Notes: a model not told the origin generated them from the letters alone. A stretch of DNA of 64,000 bases from Pseudomonas chlororaphis (GCF_000783395.1 NZ_JSFK01000004.1:20317-84316), one strand, 5' to 3'. Positions 8,696-19,365 are shown, counted from the first letter of the stretch. Program-made: numbers and translations.

Positions 8696-10753
8696 TCAAC
8701 GCAGCTGAAATCTTGCCGTATTGGCGCTCAAGGCGTGGCTGCCTTGACTCAGGGTATCCGCCGCAAGGTTCACCGCGCGTGCACCTTCGAGCAAGCGCAC
8801 GGCCGCCTGATCAACCTGCTGGATATTGCCGCTGACTTCATCGGCGGTGCTGGCCTGCTCTTCTACCGCCGTGGCGATCTGCGCCAACGTGTCGGTGACG
8901 CTCTGCACGGCGCTGGCGATTTCGCCCAAACGTTCACCGAGACCGGTGACCGACTCGGCATCGGTTTGCGCCTGGCCGCATGCAGCTTCCATCAAACTCA
9001 CGGCTTCGTTGACCGTCGTGCGCAGGCTGTCGACCGTGCCTGCGATCTGCGCGGTGGACGACTGCGTGCGTTGCGACAGGCTGCGCACCTCATCGGCTAC
9101 TACGGCAAATCCGCGACCCTGCTCACCCGCGCGTGCCGCTTCGATGGCTGCGTTGAGCGCCAGCAGGTTGGTCTGTTCGGCAACACCGCGAATGGTGTCG
9201 ACCACCAATTGAATCTGCTGACCTTGTTCACTGACCCGACCCAACGCCGCAGCCGTTTCATTCAAACGCTGATTGAGTTGCTGAATACTCGCCGTGGTGC
9301 GCTGGCTGTCGCGGCTGCTGTCGGCAGCGATGCGCCGCGTGTGCTGAGCGCTGCCGGAGGCCTGTTCGCAACTCTGCGCCACGCCTTGCGATGTCGCGGC
9401 CAGTTGCGTGGCGGCTGCGGCGATCTGGCTGATCTGCAACTGTTGCGCTTCGACTTCGCTGAGGGCGCCGCTGGAGTGCTCGTTGAGGCTGCGCACGGCA
9501 TGGCTCAGTTGCGAGGTCTCGTGATCGACACCGAGCATGCTCGTGCGCAGTTGCACCACGGCAACGTTGAGTGCGGTGCTGATCGCCGCCAGCTCATCAC
9601 GTCCCACCACCGGCACTTGCAGGCTCAGATTGCCATCGCGCAGGGCCTCGGCGAGTAGCGTGATGCCGCTGGCACTACGACGGATCGACGCTTGCAGACA
9701 GACAAACAGATACAGCGCCGCGAGTAGCAGGCAGCCGAAGATTGTGGCGACGATGATGAATTGGCGAATCGCCGAGCTGTGGTAGGCATCGAGTCGCTGA
9801 TCCAGCGAGACCAGCGATTGCTGGCGCAGGGCGGCGAGGTCGGTCAGCAGCGCATCGAGGCTACGTTCGAATTCTTCCGGTTTGAGATTGATAGAGCCGC
9901 CGAACACGCCGTCATCCAGCACCTTCAGGCCGCTGTCGAGGTGTTTCAGACTATCGTGATATTGGCTGGCCCAGCTCTGCTGATCTTTCGGCAGGCGTGC
10001 TTCGAGCAGCGTGGCGGTTTTCACCAGTTGCTCGCGGGCATCGCCGATGCGGCTGCGCAGGTCGCGCAATTGCAGACGGCTTTGCAGGGTGAATTGACCG
10101 GAGACGACTGAGGCCTGGCCGACTGCTGCAAGACGTCCGACCCGTTCGATCAGATCCGGCGCGTGTTGCGTGGAAATTTGCGTCAGCAGATAGGTTTCCA
10201 GCCACGGTGCGAGGGTCAGGCGATTGTCCATGACGATTTGTTCGCGCAACGCTTGCAGAGCGCTGAGGGCGTTGGTGAAGCGGTCGTAACCGTCCGGCCA
10301 CCAACCCACGCTGCTCAGGCTTTTTGAATCCAGACCATTGAGTGCGGTTTGCAGTGCTTGATAGCGGGTGAGGGTTTCGCCTTCAGCGCCTTCGTTTTTC
10401 AGGGCGGCACCCAAATCCGTGGTCGCTTGCAGAACCGCTGGTTGCACCGCGTCGAACGCGGCCATGGCGGCAAGCGTGGCCGGCGTCGGCTGACGATTGG
10501 TTTCCGTGGCGCGCCAACGGGCGGCGCGGTCGCGTTGGGCGGCGAGCAGGTTGTCCAGCGCATCAAGTGCGAGCAACTGACGCACGCCGGCACGTTCGCC
10601 GGAAATCAGATTGAGCTTGTCGCGATAGTCCTGGCCGATCATCAACAGGCTGCCGGCCAACGGCAGAATGAACAGCAGAAACAACAACTGGAATTTACCT
10701 GCGAAGCCAAACCGCCCCAGCAATTTGATCCCCGGTGAAAGGAAAGCCTGCAT
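8696..10753 (-). CDS. Methyl-accepting chemotaxis protein
   Basis: A 685-residue transmembrane chemoreceptor. ATG 10753 places a TM helix near residues 16-38 (FQLLFLLFILPLAGSLLMIG), followed by a long periplasmic helical ligand domain (about 40-330) that begins like a NIT-type four-helix sensor, a second TM (FIIVATIFGCLLLAALYLFV), a HAMP segment and the cytoplasmic signalling hairpin with tip [20 protein letters not shown]. No C-terminal CheR-binding pentapeptide is seen. Ligand cannot be inferred; nitrate sensing is only a weak suggestion from the N-terminal layout. Confidence 0.88.
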   Translation of the reverse strand: MQAFLSPGIKLLGRFGFAGKFQLLFLLFILPLAGSLLMIGQDYRDKLNLISGERAGVRQLLALDALDNLLAAQRDRAARWRATETNRQPTPATLAAMAAFDAVQPAVLQATTDLGAALKNEGAEGETLTRYQALQTALNGLDSKSLSSVGWWPDGYDRFTNALSALQALREQIVMDNRLTLAPWLETYLLTQISTQHAPDLIERVGRLAAVGQASVVSGQFTLQSRLQLRDLRSRIGDAREQLVKTATLLEARLPKDQQSWASQYHDSLKHLDSGLKVLDDGVFGGSINLKPEEFERSLDALLTDLAALRQQSLVSLDQRLDAYHSSAIRQFIIVATIFGCLLLAALYLFVCLQASIRRSASGITLLAEALRDGNLSLQVPVVGRDELAAISTALNVAVVQLRTSMLGVDHETSQLSHAVRSLNEHSSGALSEVEAQQLQISQIAAAATQLAATSQGVAQSCEQASGSAQHTRRIAADSSRDSQRTTASIQQLNQRLNETAAALGRVSEQGQQIQLVVDTIRGVAEQTNLLALNAAIEAARAGEQGRGFAVVADEVRSLSQRTQSSTAQIAGTVDSLRTTVNEAVSLMEAACGQAQTDAESVTGLGERLGEIASAVQSVTDTLAQIATAVEEQASTADEVSGNIQQVDQAAVRLLEGARAVNLAADTLSQGSHALSANTARFQLR

Positions 10754-11086
10754 GCCCCATGACTCCTCTGGACACCACGCACCAATGGCGTGCATCGCGG
10801 TCGTGCGACCTGGATGTTGTGCCCTGCTAAAAGGCCTCGAAAGTTCACTCTCGCCCGCTCTGTAGGCCGGCTCTGTAGCGAAACTTCCCATTCTCGGTCG
10901 CCTTTGTAAGGCGCCCGCGTTCAAGGGGAGAAGCAAGGCAAGATTCAGACCATGGCGTTGCGCTATCACTTTGCAGTCGACGACCAGTCAGTTAGTTAGC
11001 TGGCTAAGGGGATGGCGCTGGCGCACCGAAAAATGGCACATTGACGCACCTGCCTGTGTGCACCCATCTGCTGTCCGGAAACTTCC
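10754..11086. other. Divergent intergenic region, MCP / Fsr-type MFS
   Basis: A 333-base gap between divergent starts that should hold both promoters. Short open frames here lack family resemblance. No clear sigma-70, sigma-28 or sigma-54 site stands out; TGGCAC at 11034 lacks the partner GC element. Confidence 0.4.
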
Positions 11087-12304
11087 ATGGCTATCAGCAA
11101 CGTTCAGACCGCCGCTGCCTCGGCGCCCGCTGCTCCGCAAAGCAGCCCATTGGTGATGCGTATTATCGGCGCAGTGGCGCTGGCGCATTTGATCAACGAC
11201 CTGATCCAGTCGGTCTTGCCGTCGATCTACCCGATGCTCAAGGCCAATTACGGCCTGACCTTTACTCAGGTCGGCCTGATCACCTTGACCTTTCAACTGA
11301 CCGCGTCGCTGCTGCAGCCGTGGGTCGGTTATCACACTGATCGGCATCCAAAACCGTGGCTGTTGCCGGCCGGTTCGATCTGCACGCTGATTGGCATCGT
11401 GATGATGTCGATGGTCGGCAGTTTTCCGTTGATTCTGCTGGCGGCGGCGCTGATCGGTATCGGTTCCTCGACGTTTCATCCCGAGGCCTCACGGATTGCG
11501 CGGCTGGCTTCCGGTGGACGCTTTGGTCTGGCGCAATCGACCTTCCAGGTCGGTGGTAACGCGGGTTCGGCGTTCGGTCCGTTGCTGGCGGCGGCGATCA
11601 TCATTCCGTTCGGTCAGGGCAACGTGGCGTGGTTTGGCCTGTTCGCGGTGTTTGCGCTGTTCGTGCTGTACCGCATCAGTCGCTGGTACGCCCATCACTT
11701 GAATCTGTTCAAGCTCAAGGCCGGTCAGGCAGCGACTCACGGGCTGTCGAAGGGCAGGGTGACGAGTGCGCTGGTGGTGTTGGGGCTGTTGGTGTTCTCC
11801 AAGTATTTCTACATGGCCAGCCTGACAAGCTACTTCACCTTCTACCTGATCGAGAAGTTCGACTTGTCGGTGGCCACTTCGCAGCTGCACCTGTTCCTGT
11901 TTCTCGGTGCGGTGGCGGCGGGGACGTTCTTCGGCGGGCCGATCGGCGACAAGATCGGGCGTAAGGCAGTGATCTGGTTCTCGATCCTCGGCGTGGCACC
12001 GTTCACGCTGCTCATGCCCCACGTCGATCTGTTCTGGACCACGGTTCTCAGCGTTGTGATCGGCTTCATTCTGGCCTCGGCGTTCTCGGCGATTGTGGTG
12101 TACGCGCAGGAACTGGTGCCGGGCAATGTCGGGATGATTGCCGGAATCTTCTTCGGTCTGATGTTTGGTTTTGGTGGGATTGGCGCGGCGTTGCTCGGGC
12201 ATCTGGCGGATATTCACGGGATTGAGTACGTGTATTTCCTGTGTTCGTTCCTGCCACTATTTGGCGTGCTGGCGATTTTCCTGCCGCGCACCAAAAAGGC
12301 CTAA
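11087..12304 (+). CDS. MFS transporter, fosmidomycin-resistance (Fsr) type
   Basis: A 405-residue efflux pump of the inner membrane with twelve predicted helices. The N-terminus (AVALAHLINDLIQSVLPSIYP) and the GSSTFHPEASRIARLASGGR stretch near residue 130 are diagnostic of the Fsr subfamily, whose E. coli member confers fosmidomycin resistance. The natural substrate here is unknown. The gene is monocistronic and followed by a REP pair and a bidirectional terminator. Confidence 0.88.
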   Translation: MAISNVQTAAASAPAAPQSSPLVMRIIGAVALAHLINDLIQSVLPSIYPMLKANYGLTFTQVGLITLTFQLTASLLQPWVGYHTDRHPKPWLLPAGSICTLIGIVMMSMVGSFPLILLAAALIGIGSSTFHPEASRIARLASGGRFGLAQSTFQVGGNAGSAFGPLLAAAIIIPFGQGNVAWFGLFAVFALFVLYRISRWYAHHLNLFKLKAGQAATHGLSKGRVTSALVVLGLLVFSKYFYMASLTSYFTFYLIEKFDLSVATSQLHLFLFLGAVAAGTFFGGPIGDKIGRKAVIWFSILGVAPFTLLMPHVDLFWTTVLSVVIGFILASAFSAIVVYAQELVPGNVGMIAGIFFGLMFGFGGIGAALLGHLADIHGIEYVYFLCSFLPLFGVLAIFLPRTKKA

Positions 12305-12385
12305 GATCAAAAGATCGCAGCCTTCGGCAGCTCCTACTTGGGATTGATGTACACCTGTAGGAGCTGCCGAAGGCTGCGATCTTTT
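12305..12385. repeat. REP pair (family B)
   Basis: Inverted copies of GATCGCAGCCTTCGGCAGCT and its complement, about 20 bases apart, immediately after the MFS stop codon. The family recurs at 40009-40081 and 54821-54912. Confidence 0.92.
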
Positions 12386-12402
12386 AACAATCTGCCAGGC
12401 AC

Positions 12403-12434
12403 AAAAAAGCCGCGTATCAAACGCGGCTTTTTCT
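12403..12434. terminator. Bidirectional terminator between Fsr-type MFS and ychF
   Basis: AAAAAAGCCGCGT, loop ATCAA, ACGCGGCTTTTT. Runs of A and T on both sides allow use by both converging genes. Confidence 0.9.
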
Positions 12435-12446
12435 TGGGCGTAACGC

Positions 12447-13547
12447 TTACACGTTGAAGCGGAAGTGCATTACGTCGCCGTCTTTGACGATGTAATCCTT
12501 GCCTTCCAGACGCCATTTACCGGCTTCCTTGGTACCGGCTTCGCCCTTGTACTGGATGAAGTCGTTGTAGGCGATCACTTCGGCGCGGATGAAGCCTTTC
12601 TCGAAGTCGGTGTGGATCACGCCGGCAGCCTGAGGTGCGGTGGCGCCGACTTTGACGGTCCAGGCGCGGACTTCTTCGACACCGGCGGTGAAGTAGGTCT
12701 GCAGGTGCAGCATTTCGTAGCCGGCGCGGATCACGCGGTTCAGGCCAGGCTCTTCCAGGCCAAGGGCCTCAAGGAACATGTCCTTCTCTTCGCCGTCATC
12801 GAGCTCGGCGATCTCCGCTTCGATCTTGTTGCAGACCGGAACGACCATCGCGCCTTCTTCTTCGGCGATGGCGCGAACCACGTCCAGGTGCGGGTTGTTC
12901 TCGAAACCGTCTTCAGCGACGTTGGCGATGTACATGACCGGTTTGGTGGTCAGCAGGTGGAAGCCCTTGATCACTGCCTTTTCGTCAGCGCTCATGTTCT
13001 TCATCAGGCTGCGCGCAGGCTTGGCTTCGGTGAAGTGCGCGATCAGTTGCTCAAGCAAAGCCTTCTGAACCACAGCGTCCTTGTCACCACCTTTGGCGTT
13101 ACGCGCAACTTTCTGCAGTTGCTTCTCGCAGCTGTCGAGGTCGGCGAAGATCAGTTCCAGGTCGATGATTTCGATGTCGCGTTTCGGGTCAACGCTGTTG
13201 GAAACGTGGATCACGTTTTCGTCTTCGAAGCAGCGCACCACGTGAGCGATTGCGTCAGTCTCACGGATGTTGGCGAGGAACTTGTTGCCCAGGCCTTCAC
13301 CTTTCGAGGCGCCGGCTACCAGACCTGCGATGTCGACGAATTCCATGGTGGTCGGCAGGATGCGCTTCGGATTGACGATGGCTGCCAATGCTTCGAGGCG
13401 TGGATCCGGCATCGGCACGATGCCGCTGTTCGGCTCGATGGTGCAGAAGGGGAAGTTCTCGGCCGCAATACCGGATTTGGTCAGGGCGTTGAACAGGGTG
13501 GACTTGCCGACGTTAGGCAGGCCGACGATGCCGCAATTGAATCCCAT
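12447..13547 (-). CDS. ychF: Redox-regulated ATPase YchF
   Basis: A 366-residue Obg-family P-loop NTPase that hydrolyses ATP and associates with ribosomes and oxidative-stress responses. Visible are the P-loop GLPNVGKST (residues 8-16), [17 protein letters not shown] (switch II) and NVAEDG, followed by a coiled coil and the C-terminal TGS domain (about 280-366). The length is exactly that of the family. It lies 22 bases downstream of pth in the same orientation, the usual pairing in proteobacteria. Confidence 0.97.
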   Translation of the reverse strand: MGFNCGIVGLPNVGKSTLFNALTKSGIAAENFPFCTIEPNSGIVPMPDPRLEALAAIVNPKRILPTTMEFVDIAGLVAGASKGEGLGNKFLANIRETDAIAHVVRCFEDENVIHVSNSVDPKRDIEIIDLELIFADLDSCEKQLQKVARNAKGGDKDAVVQKALLEQLIAHFTEAKPARSLMKNMSADEKAVIKGFHLLTTKPVMYIANVAEDGFENNPHLDVVRAIAEEEGAMVVPVCNKIEAEIAELDDGEEKDMFLEALGLEEPGLNRVIRAGYEMLHLQTYFTAGVEEVRAWTVKVGATAPQAAGVIHTDFEKGFIRAEVIAYNDFIQYKGEAGTKEAGKWRLEGKDYIVKDGDVMHFRFNV

Positions 13548-13569
13548 GGTGTTTCCCCTCGGAGTAGAG

Positions 13570-14154
13570 TCAGGCCTTCTGGCTGTGCAGGTTTTTCATC
13601 GCGCGGTTCCATTCACCGGCGAGGATATCCGGCAGCACGCCGAGGGCAAAGTCGATGCTGGCATCGAGTTTTTCCTGTTCGGCGCGTGGCGCACGACCCA
13701 GGACGAAATTTGAAACCATACTGGCGACGCCCGGGTGGCCAATGCCAAGCCGCAGGCGGTAGAACGTATTCTGATTGCCCAGTTGCGCAATGATGTCGCG
13801 CAACCCGTTGTGACCGCCATGGCCGCCGCCCTGCTTGAGCTTGGCAACGCCCGGAGGCAAGTCGAGTTCGTCGTGCGCCACGAGGATTTCTTCAGGCTTG
13901 ATGCGGAAGAAACCGGCGAGTGCCGCCACGGCCTGGCCGCTGCGGTTCATGTAAGTGGTGGGAATCAGCAGACGAACGTCCTGACCCTGATGCGAATAGC
14001 GCCCGGTCAGGCCGAAATATTTGCGATCGGCCACAAGATTCACATTCTGTGCGTGGGCGATGCGCTCAACAAAAAGGGCCCCTGCGTTATGCCGGGTCTG
14101 GTCGTATTCGGCGCCTGGATTTCCCAGGCCAACGATCAGTTTGATGGCAGTCAC
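13570..14154 (-). CDS. pth: Peptidyl-tRNA hydrolase
   Basis: A 194-residue cytosolic esterase that frees tRNA from prematurely released peptidyl-tRNA. The N-terminal motif [20 protein letters not shown] holds the catalytic histidine near residue 22; the asparagine of TYMNRSG and [10 protein letters not shown] (Asp in the active site) are conserved. Gene order rplY-pth-ychF is the standard one. Confidence 0.97.
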   Translation of the reverse strand: MTAIKLIVGLGNPGAEYDQTRHNAGALFVERIAHAQNVNLVADRKYFGLTGRYSHQGQDVRLLIPTTYMNRSGQAVAALAGFFRIKPEEILVAHDELDLPPGVAKLKQGGGHGGHNGLRDIIAQLGNQNTFYRLRLGIGHPGVASMVSNFVLGRAPRAEQEKLDASIDFALGVLPDILAGEWNRAMKNLHSQKA

Positions 14155-14159
14155 GATAG

Positions 14160-14320
14160 GGGCCCTTCCTTAGAGTGGTGGGTAACATCGCCGCGATCAG
14201 GCAAAGCGGCGAAAGTGGACGAAAAATGCTCATTTACCATGGATGTAAACTCCGCGTTCTCGCCCGCTTTCTCGCTACGTTCCAGTCCGCGATGTTACTT
14301 GCTCACTCAGGCATGACAGA
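14160..14320. repeat. Structured intergenic element between rplY and pth
   Basis: A perfect 10-base inverted repeat (GTAACATCGC at 14182-14191, GCGATGTTAC at 14289-14298) encloses about 97 bases containing a small GCCGC...GCGGC stem and a near-palindrome TTTACCATGGATGTAAA (14233-14249). It is non-coding and could be a processing site or a small repeat family member. Function is not known. Confidence 0.5.
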
Positions 14321-14325
14321 GTGAA

Positions 14326-14925
14326 TTACTCTGCTGCGCCTTCTTCAGCTTCTGGAGCAACGCGTGGAGCGTGTACGTTTGCAACAGCTTTGTCGTCACC
14401 GTGAGCCAGTGCAACGAACTCAACGCCTTTAGGGGCTTTGAGGTCGGACAGGTGGACGATTGCGCCGATTTCCAGAGCCGACAGGTCGACTTCGATGAAC
14501 TCAGGCAGATCTTTCGGCAGGCAAGTTACTTCGATTTCGTTCAGGACGTGCGAGATCTCGCCGCCTTTCTTGATCGGAGCTTCTTCACCAACAAAGTGCA
14601 CAGGCACGATAGCGGTCAGTTTCTGGCCGGCTACGACGCGTACGAAGTCAGCGTGCATAACGTGACCCTTGGACGGGTGACGTTGCAGAGCTTTGATGAT
14701 GACGTTCTGCTTTTTGCCGCCAACGTTCAGTTCGATAACGTGGCTGTAGGCAGCTTCGTTTTCGAGCAGTTTGGCAACTTCTTTAGCCAGCATGCTGATG
14801 GATTCAGGGGCTTTTTCGCCACCGTAAACTACAGCTGGAACCAGGCTAGCGATACGACGCAGGCGGCGGCTCGCACCTTTCCCCAGGTCGGAACGCACTT
14901 CAGCATTCAGAGTAAAATCGTTCAT
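14326..14925 (-). CDS. rplY: 50S ribosomal protein L25 (Ctc form)
   Basis: A 199-residue two-domain L25 protein that binds 5S rRNA. ATG 14925 with GGAG upstream gives the family N-terminus [20 protein letters not shown]. The first ~95 residues form the 5S-binding domain; the rest is the CTC-type beta domain (about residues 100-185) followed by an acidic tail (EAEEGAAE). A strong hairpin separates it from the upstream prs gene, so part of its transcription may be independent. Confidence 0.97.
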   Translation of the reverse strand: MNDFTLNAEVRSDLGKGASRRLRRIASLVPAVVYGGEKAPESISMLAKEVAKLLENEAAYSHVIELNVGGKKQNVIIKALQRHPSKGHVMHADFVRVVAGQKLTAIVPVHFVGEEAPIKKGGEISHVLNEIEVTCLPKDLPEFIEVDLSALEIGAIVHLSDLKAPKGVEFVALAHGDDKAVANVHAPRVAPEAEEGAAE

Positions 14926-14989
14926 TTTGCATCTCCAAAATAGCCATGACCGAGTGGCGTTTGCGACCAGCGCCGAACACGGTATGGGC

Positions 14990-15034
14990 AAAAAAGCCCC
15001 GCCCCGGCAGGAATGCCGGGGCGGGGCGCTTTTC
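14990..15034 (-). terminator. Strong hairpin terminator after prs
   Basis: A 14-pair GC-rich stem (GCCCCGCCCCGGCA and its complement, GGAA loop) followed on the minus strand by six T. It lies between prs and rplY and should end or attenuate the prs transcript. Confidence 0.85.
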
Positions 15035-15066
15035 GTCAACGAGACATTTCGCGAAGGGCAGGGCCC

Positions 15067-16008
15067 TTAACGGAACATCGCGCTGATCGATTCTTCATTG
15101 CTGATGCGGCGAACCGCCTCGGCAACAACCGGTGCGATATCCAGTTGACGGATACGTGCACAGGCTTGTGCTGCAGCGGACAGCGGGATGGTGTTGGTCA
15201 CCACCAGCTCGTCCAGCACGGAATTTTCGATATTCTCGATGGCCCGACCCGACAGCACAGGGTGTGTGCAGTAGGCAAAGACCTTGGCTGCGCCATGCTC
15301 TTTCAGGGCCTTGGCCGCGTGGCACAGAGTGCCGGCGGTATCGACCATGTCATCGACCAGAATGCAGGTACGCCCTTCGACATCACCGATGATATGCATC
15401 ACTTCAGAGTGATTGGCTTTCTCACGGCGTTTGTCGATGATCCCGAGATCCACGCCCAGGGATTTGGCAACGGCACGTGCACGCACGACGCCACCAATGT
15501 CCGGGGACACGATCATCAGGTTTTCGAAGCGCTGATCTTCAATGTCATCCACCAGAACCGGGGAGCCGTAGATGTTATCTACCGGAATATCGAAGAAACC
15601 CTGAATCTGGTCAGCATGCAGATCAACCGTGAGAACACGGTCGATGCCGACTACGGTAAGCATGTCAGCAACGACTTTCGCGCTGATAGCCACACGTGCG
15701 GAACGCGGACGGCGATCCTGACGGGCATAACCAAAATAAGGAATAACAGCAGTGATACGAGTAGCCGAGGAGCGGCGGAAGGCATCAGCCATCACTACCA
15801 GTTCCATCAGGTTATCGTTGGTCGGAGCGCAAGTCGGCTGAATAATGAAAACGTCTTTACCGCGAACGTTTTCATTGATCTCGGCAGTAATTTCGCCGTC
15901 GGAGAACTTACCGACAGAAATGTCACCGAGAGGGATATGCAGCTGACGTACAACACGCCGAGCCAGATCGGGGTTAGCGTTCCCCGTAAAGACCATCATC
16001 TTGGACAC
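15067..16008 (-). CDS. prs: Ribose-phosphate pyrophosphokinase
   Basis: A 313-residue enzyme making PRPP from ribose 5-phosphate and ATP for nucleotide, histidine and tryptophan synthesis. Motifs include the flexible loop [12 protein letters not shown], the HADQIQGFF metal and substrate loop, and the PRPP-binding [11 protein letters not shown] near residue 220. It lies just downstream of tRNA-Gln and ispE in the same direction, consistent with the known ispE-tRNA-prs order in Pseudomonas. Confidence 0.97.
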   Translation of the reverse strand: MSKMMVFTGNANPDLARRVVRQLHIPLGDISVGKFSDGEITAEINENVRGKDVFIIQPTCAPTNDNLMELVVMADAFRRSSATRITAVIPYFGYARQDRRPRSARVAISAKVVADMLTVVGIDRVLTVDLHADQIQGFFDIPVDNIYGSPVLVDDIEDQRFENLMIVSPDIGGVVRARAVAKSLGVDLGIIDKRREKANHSEVMHIIGDVEGRTCILVDDMVDTAGTLCHAAKALKEHGAAKVFAYCTHPVLSGRAIENIENSVLDELVVTNTIPLSAAAQACARIRQLDIAPVVAEAVRRISNEESISAMFR

Positions 16009-16053
16009 GCGCAGTACCTAGAGGCTGAGGGTAACCTGGATGAGTATAGAAAA

Positions 16054-16128
16054 TGGCAGGGGCGGCTGGATTCGAACCAACGCATGGCAGGATCAAAACC
16101 TGCTGCCTTACCGCTTGGCGACGCCCCT
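16054..16128 (-). tRNA. tRNA-Gln (TTG)
   Basis: A 75-base cloverleaf on the minus strand: acceptor AGGGGCG paired with CGCCCCT, then GCCA with CCA encoded. The anticodon loop TTTTGAT contains TTG. It sits 36 bases after the ispE stop and 45 bases before prs, so it is probably processed from the ispE-prs transcript. Confidence 0.95.
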
Positions 16129-16164
16129 GTATCTGTTGCATCAAGTGCCGAGCACCTGGTTCCT

Positions 16165-17016
16165 TTAGAGCAGACTTTGCAGCTTTCGGTGCAACATCGA
16201 AACGTTGCTGCCTTTGGCTACAAACCCTGTAAGGGTCTCTGTCAGAAGGGCCGAGACTTTATCAGCTTCAGCTTTGCTTGGGAAGCCCCCAAACACACAA
16301 CTTCCAGTTCCGGTGAGTTTTGCTTCGGTAAATTTACCTAACAAATCCAATGCGTTACGTACTTCTGGATAACGCCTTGCAACCACCGGCAAGCAGTCAT
16401 TTCGACTGTTTCCCTCGGGAACGGGGCGCACTTTAATGGGCGGCGTGTTACGTGTCAACAAAGGATCGGAAAAAATTTCTGCCGTACTAACAGAGACTTG
16501 CGGCACGAGCACCAGATACCACGGTTCTTCGGGATCGACCGGAGTGAGTTTCTCGCCCACGCCTTCGGCAAAAGCCGCGTGGCCACGGACGAAAACCGGT
16601 ACGTCGGCACCCAGCGAAAGGCCCAGTGCGGCCAGGCGATCTTCATCCCAACCCAACTGCCACAAATGATTTAGGCCGAGCAAAGTCGTCGCTGCATTCG
16701 AACTGCCGCCACCGATGCCGCCGCCCATGGGCAGGACTTTATCGATCCAGATATCGATGCCGAGCGAACAGCCGGACTGTTGCTGAAGCATTTTCGCCGC
16801 GCGCACGATCAGGTTGCTGTCATGCGGCACGCCAGTGAACTCGGTGTGCAGTTGAATCACACCGTCATCACGCACGGCAAAAGTGATTTCATCGCCGTAA
16901 TCGACAAACTGAAACAGCGTCTGCAATTCGTGGTAACCGTCTTCACGGCGCCCGAGAATGTGCAGCATCAGGTTGAGTTTGGCCGGCGAGGGCAGGGTCA
17001 GACGTGCAGCGGTCAT
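16165..17016 (-). CDS. ispE: 4-diphosphocytidyl-2-C-methyl-D-erythritol kinase
   Basis: A 283-residue GHMP kinase of the MEP isoprenoid pathway. The N-terminal [23 protein letters not shown] carries the catalytic Lys/His region, and the ATP loop [14 protein letters not shown] lies near residue 92. Its start is 3 bases after the lolB stop, so it is co-transcribed and probably translationally coupled with lolB. Confidence 0.97.
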   Translation of the reverse strand: MTAARLTLPSPAKLNLMLHILGRREDGYHELQTLFQFVDYGDEITFAVRDDGVIQLHTEFTGVPHDSNLIVRAAKMLQQQSGCSLGIDIWIDKVLPMGGGIGGGSSNAATTLLGLNHLWQLGWDEDRLAALGLSLGADVPVFVRGHAAFAEGVGEKLTPVDPEEPWYLVLVPQVSVSTAEIFSDPLLTRNTPPIKVRPVPEGNSRNDCLPVVARRYPEVRNALDLLGKFTEAKLTGTGSCVFGGFPSKAEADKVSALLTETLTGFVAKGSNVSMLHRKLQSLL

Positions 17017-17019
17017 TGG

Positions 17020-17637
17020 TTATTGCCCCAACTTGCGCGGTTGCCAGGTCTTGATCACCAGCGTCACGTCAAGATCAGTGCCGTGCAGCTTGATGCGCTC
17101 AGGCAACCAATAACCATTTTGTTCGGTGTAAGCGGTGTATTCGACTTTCCAGCCATCCTGTTCCAGGTTGGCCAGGCGGCTGTTGGCATCCAGGTTCAGG
17201 CGACTTTTGCTGTCCGGAGCGGGCAGGCCGCGCACCCACCAGGCCAGATTCGACACGGGCAGTTTCCAGCCAAGCTGTTCTTCGAGCAGGGCTTCCGGGG
17301 ACTGCGATTCGTAGCGGCCCTGATTGGCGACTTCCAGCGAGACCTTGCCCGGACGCCCGGTCAAGCGTGCCGCGCCACGACCCAGCGGGCCGGACAGACG
17401 AATGTCGTAATAGTCCTGACGTTGCAGCCAGAACAGCGTGCCGCTACCGGAATCTTTCGGCGCGCGGATGCCGATCTTGCCGTCGATCTGCCAGCCATCG
17501 AGGCCGGTCAGCTGTTGTTTGTTCGCGGCCCATTGAGCCGGACTGCCGTGGCCCTCGACCGATTCGCGAGTGCCAAAACCCGAGCAGCCAGCGAGCAGGG
17601 CGATGAAGCTGAAAACAATAACGTGGCGCAAAAACAT
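17020..17637 (-). CDS. lolB: Outer-membrane lipoprotein receptor LolB
   Basis: A 205-residue lipoprotein that receives lipoproteins from LolA and inserts them into the outer membrane. The signal peptide ends in the lipobox LLAGC (Cys near residue 18). The body has the LolB pattern [22 protein letters not shown] and [14 protein letters not shown]. It starts 3 bases after the TPR lipoprotein stop. The lolB-ispE-prs order is conserved in gammaproteobacteria. Confidence 0.95.
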   Translation of the reverse strand: MFLRHVIVFSFIALLAGCSGFGTRESVEGHGSPAQWAANKQQLTGLDGWQIDGKIGIRAPKDSGSGTLFWLQRQDYYDIRLSGPLGRGAARLTGRPGKVSLEVANQGRYESQSPEALLEEQLGWKLPVSNLAWWVRGLPAPDSKSRLNLDANSRLANLEQDGWKVEYTAYTEQNGYWLPERIKLHGTDLDVTLVIKTWQPRKLGQ

Positions 17638-17640
17638 GAG

Positions 17641-19365
17641 TTAAAGAGTCTCGGATCCGGTCAGGCGCTTGATGGTGCTGCGCAGAATGGTGCTGTCGGG
17701 CTGATCCTTGAGGAATTTGCCCCAGATTTGTTTGGCTTCACGCTGGTTGCCCTTGGTCCACAACACTTCACCGAGGTGCGCAGCGACTTCGTGATCCGGG
17801 AAGCGCTCCAGCGCCTGACGCAGATATTTCTCGGCGTCGTCCAGATTGCCCAGGCGGTAATTCACCCAGCCGAGGCTGTCGAGTACGGCCGGGTCTTCCG
17901 GATTGATCTGGTGTGCCTGCTCGATCAGCGCTTTGGCTTCAGCGTAGCGGGTGGTGCGATCGGACAAGGTGTAGCCGAGTGCGTTGAGCGCCATGGCGTT
18001 GTCCGGATCACGCTTGATGATCAGGCGCAGGTCTTTTTCCATTTGCGCCAGGTCATTGCGTTTTTCCGCGAGCATCGCCCGGGTGTACAGCAGATTCAGA
18101 TCGTCCGGGTATTGCTGCAAGGCTGTCTGCAAGACTTTCCAGGCCTTGTCGTCCTGTTTGTTGGCCGACAGGGTTTCCGATTCGATCAGGTACAACTGAA
18201 TCGCATAATCCGGTTGTTCGTCGCGCTGGGCGGCGAGTTTGCTTTGCGCTTCAGCGGTCTTGCCGTTGTTCATCAGGATATCGGCCAGACGCAATTGCGC
18301 CGGCAGATAATCGTTGCCCGGGCCGACCTGGGCGTACTCGATGAGCGCGCCTTGCGGGTCGTTGCGTTCTTCAGCGATGCGGCCGAGGTTCAGGTGCGCC
18401 GAATCGACGTGGCTTTCCCGGGCGATCAAGTCTTCCAGGTAACCCTTGGCCTCATCCCAGGCCTTGGCTTCCAGACAGACCAATGCCAGCGAATAACGCA
18501 GTTCGTCGTCTTCAGGGTATTGCTGCACAAGGCTGGAGAACTCGGCCTTGGCGTCGTCCATCCGGTCCTGTTCAACCAGCATGCGCGCGTAAGTCAGGCG
18601 CAGGCGCTTGTCGTCCGGGTACTTCTTGATGCTTTTTTGCAGCAATGGCAGCGCTTCGTCGCCACGGTTCAGCAGTTGCAGCAGGCGCGCGCGCAGCAGA
18701 ATCGGCGCGATCTCGCCGTCATCCGGCGGATTGTCTTCGAGCAGGGCCAGTGCGGCTTTGTTGTCGCCATCCTGTTGCAACAACAGGGCCTTGCCGAAAA
18801 TCAGCTGGCTGTTGTTCGGATGGCGCAGCAACAAACGGTCAAAACTTTTCATCAGACCGTTGCGGGTTTCCTGATCGGTATCCGCTGCCGACAGCGCGAG
18901 GAAGTCGAAATGGGTATCGCCCTTGCCTTGCAGGACCTTCTCCATATAGACCATCGAGTCGTCGTAACGCCCTGCGCGGGCGAGTTGCACGGCGGCGGCG
19001 CGTTGCGCTTCGAGATCGTCCGGGGCGTTTTTCGCCCAGATCAGCGCGGTATCGAGGGCCGGTTGATCGGCGCCCAGATATTCGGCGATACGGAATGCGC
19101 GCTCGGAGACGCCCGGATCCTGGGTGTTGATGGCCTGGGTCACGTAGTTGTCCAGGGCAATGTCGAAACGATTGCGCTGGCCAGCGAGTTCGGCGCTCAA
19201 CAGGCTGAAAACGGTTTCCTCGCTGAACGAGCTGTAAACCTTGGGCTTTTCAGGCGCGGGCGTGGTGTCTTCAACCGACGGCGTACCGTCCGGCGAAACG
19301 GGAGCCAAGGCCTGGCAGCCGCTGAGGAAGACAAAAGCGAGGAGCAACGCGGAAGATCTATTCAT
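17641..19365 (-). CDS. Tetratricopeptide repeat lipoprotein
   Basis: A 574-residue protein with a lipoprotein signal (FVFLSGC, Cys near residue 17) and at least ten helical TPR units through residues 60-560, for example RLRLTYARMLVEQDRMDDAK and LNLGRIAEERNDPQGALIEY. It should be a periplasm-facing scaffold anchored to a membrane. It corresponds by position to PA4667 of P. aeruginosa. First gene of the lolB-ispE operon; no enzymatic function is indicated. Confidence 0.9.
   Translation of the reverse strand: MNRSSALLLAFVFLSGCQALAPVSPDGTPSVEDTTPAPEKPKVYSSFSEETVFSLLSAELAGQRNRFDIALDNYVTQAINTQDPGVSERAFRIAEYLGADQPALDTALIWAKNAPDDLEAQRAAAVQLARAGRYDDSMVYMEKVLQGKGDTHFDFLALSAADTDQETRNGLMKSFDRLLLRHPNNSQLIFGKALLLQQDGDNKAALALLEDNPPDDGEIAPILLRARLLQLLNRGDEALPLLQKSIKKYPDDKRLRLTYARMLVEQDRMDDAKAEFSSLVQQYPEDDELRYSLALVCLEAKAWDEAKGYLEDLIARESHVDSAHLNLGRIAEERNDPQGALIEYAQVGPGNDYLPAQLRLADILMNNGKTAEAQSKLAAQRDEQPDYAIQLYLIESETLSANKQDDKAWKVLQTALQQYPDDLNLLYTRAMLAEKRNDLAQMEKDLRLIIKRDPDNAMALNALGYTLSDRTTRYAEAKALIEQAHQINPEDPAVLDSLGWVNYRLGNLDDAEKYLRQALERFPDHEVAAHLGEVLWTKGNQREAKQIWGKFLKDQPDSTILRSTIKRLTGSETL

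Noticed and set aside
11034..11040. TGGCAC as a possible sigma-54 promoter of the Fsr-type MFS gene
   Set aside because: The required GC element at the right distance is missing.
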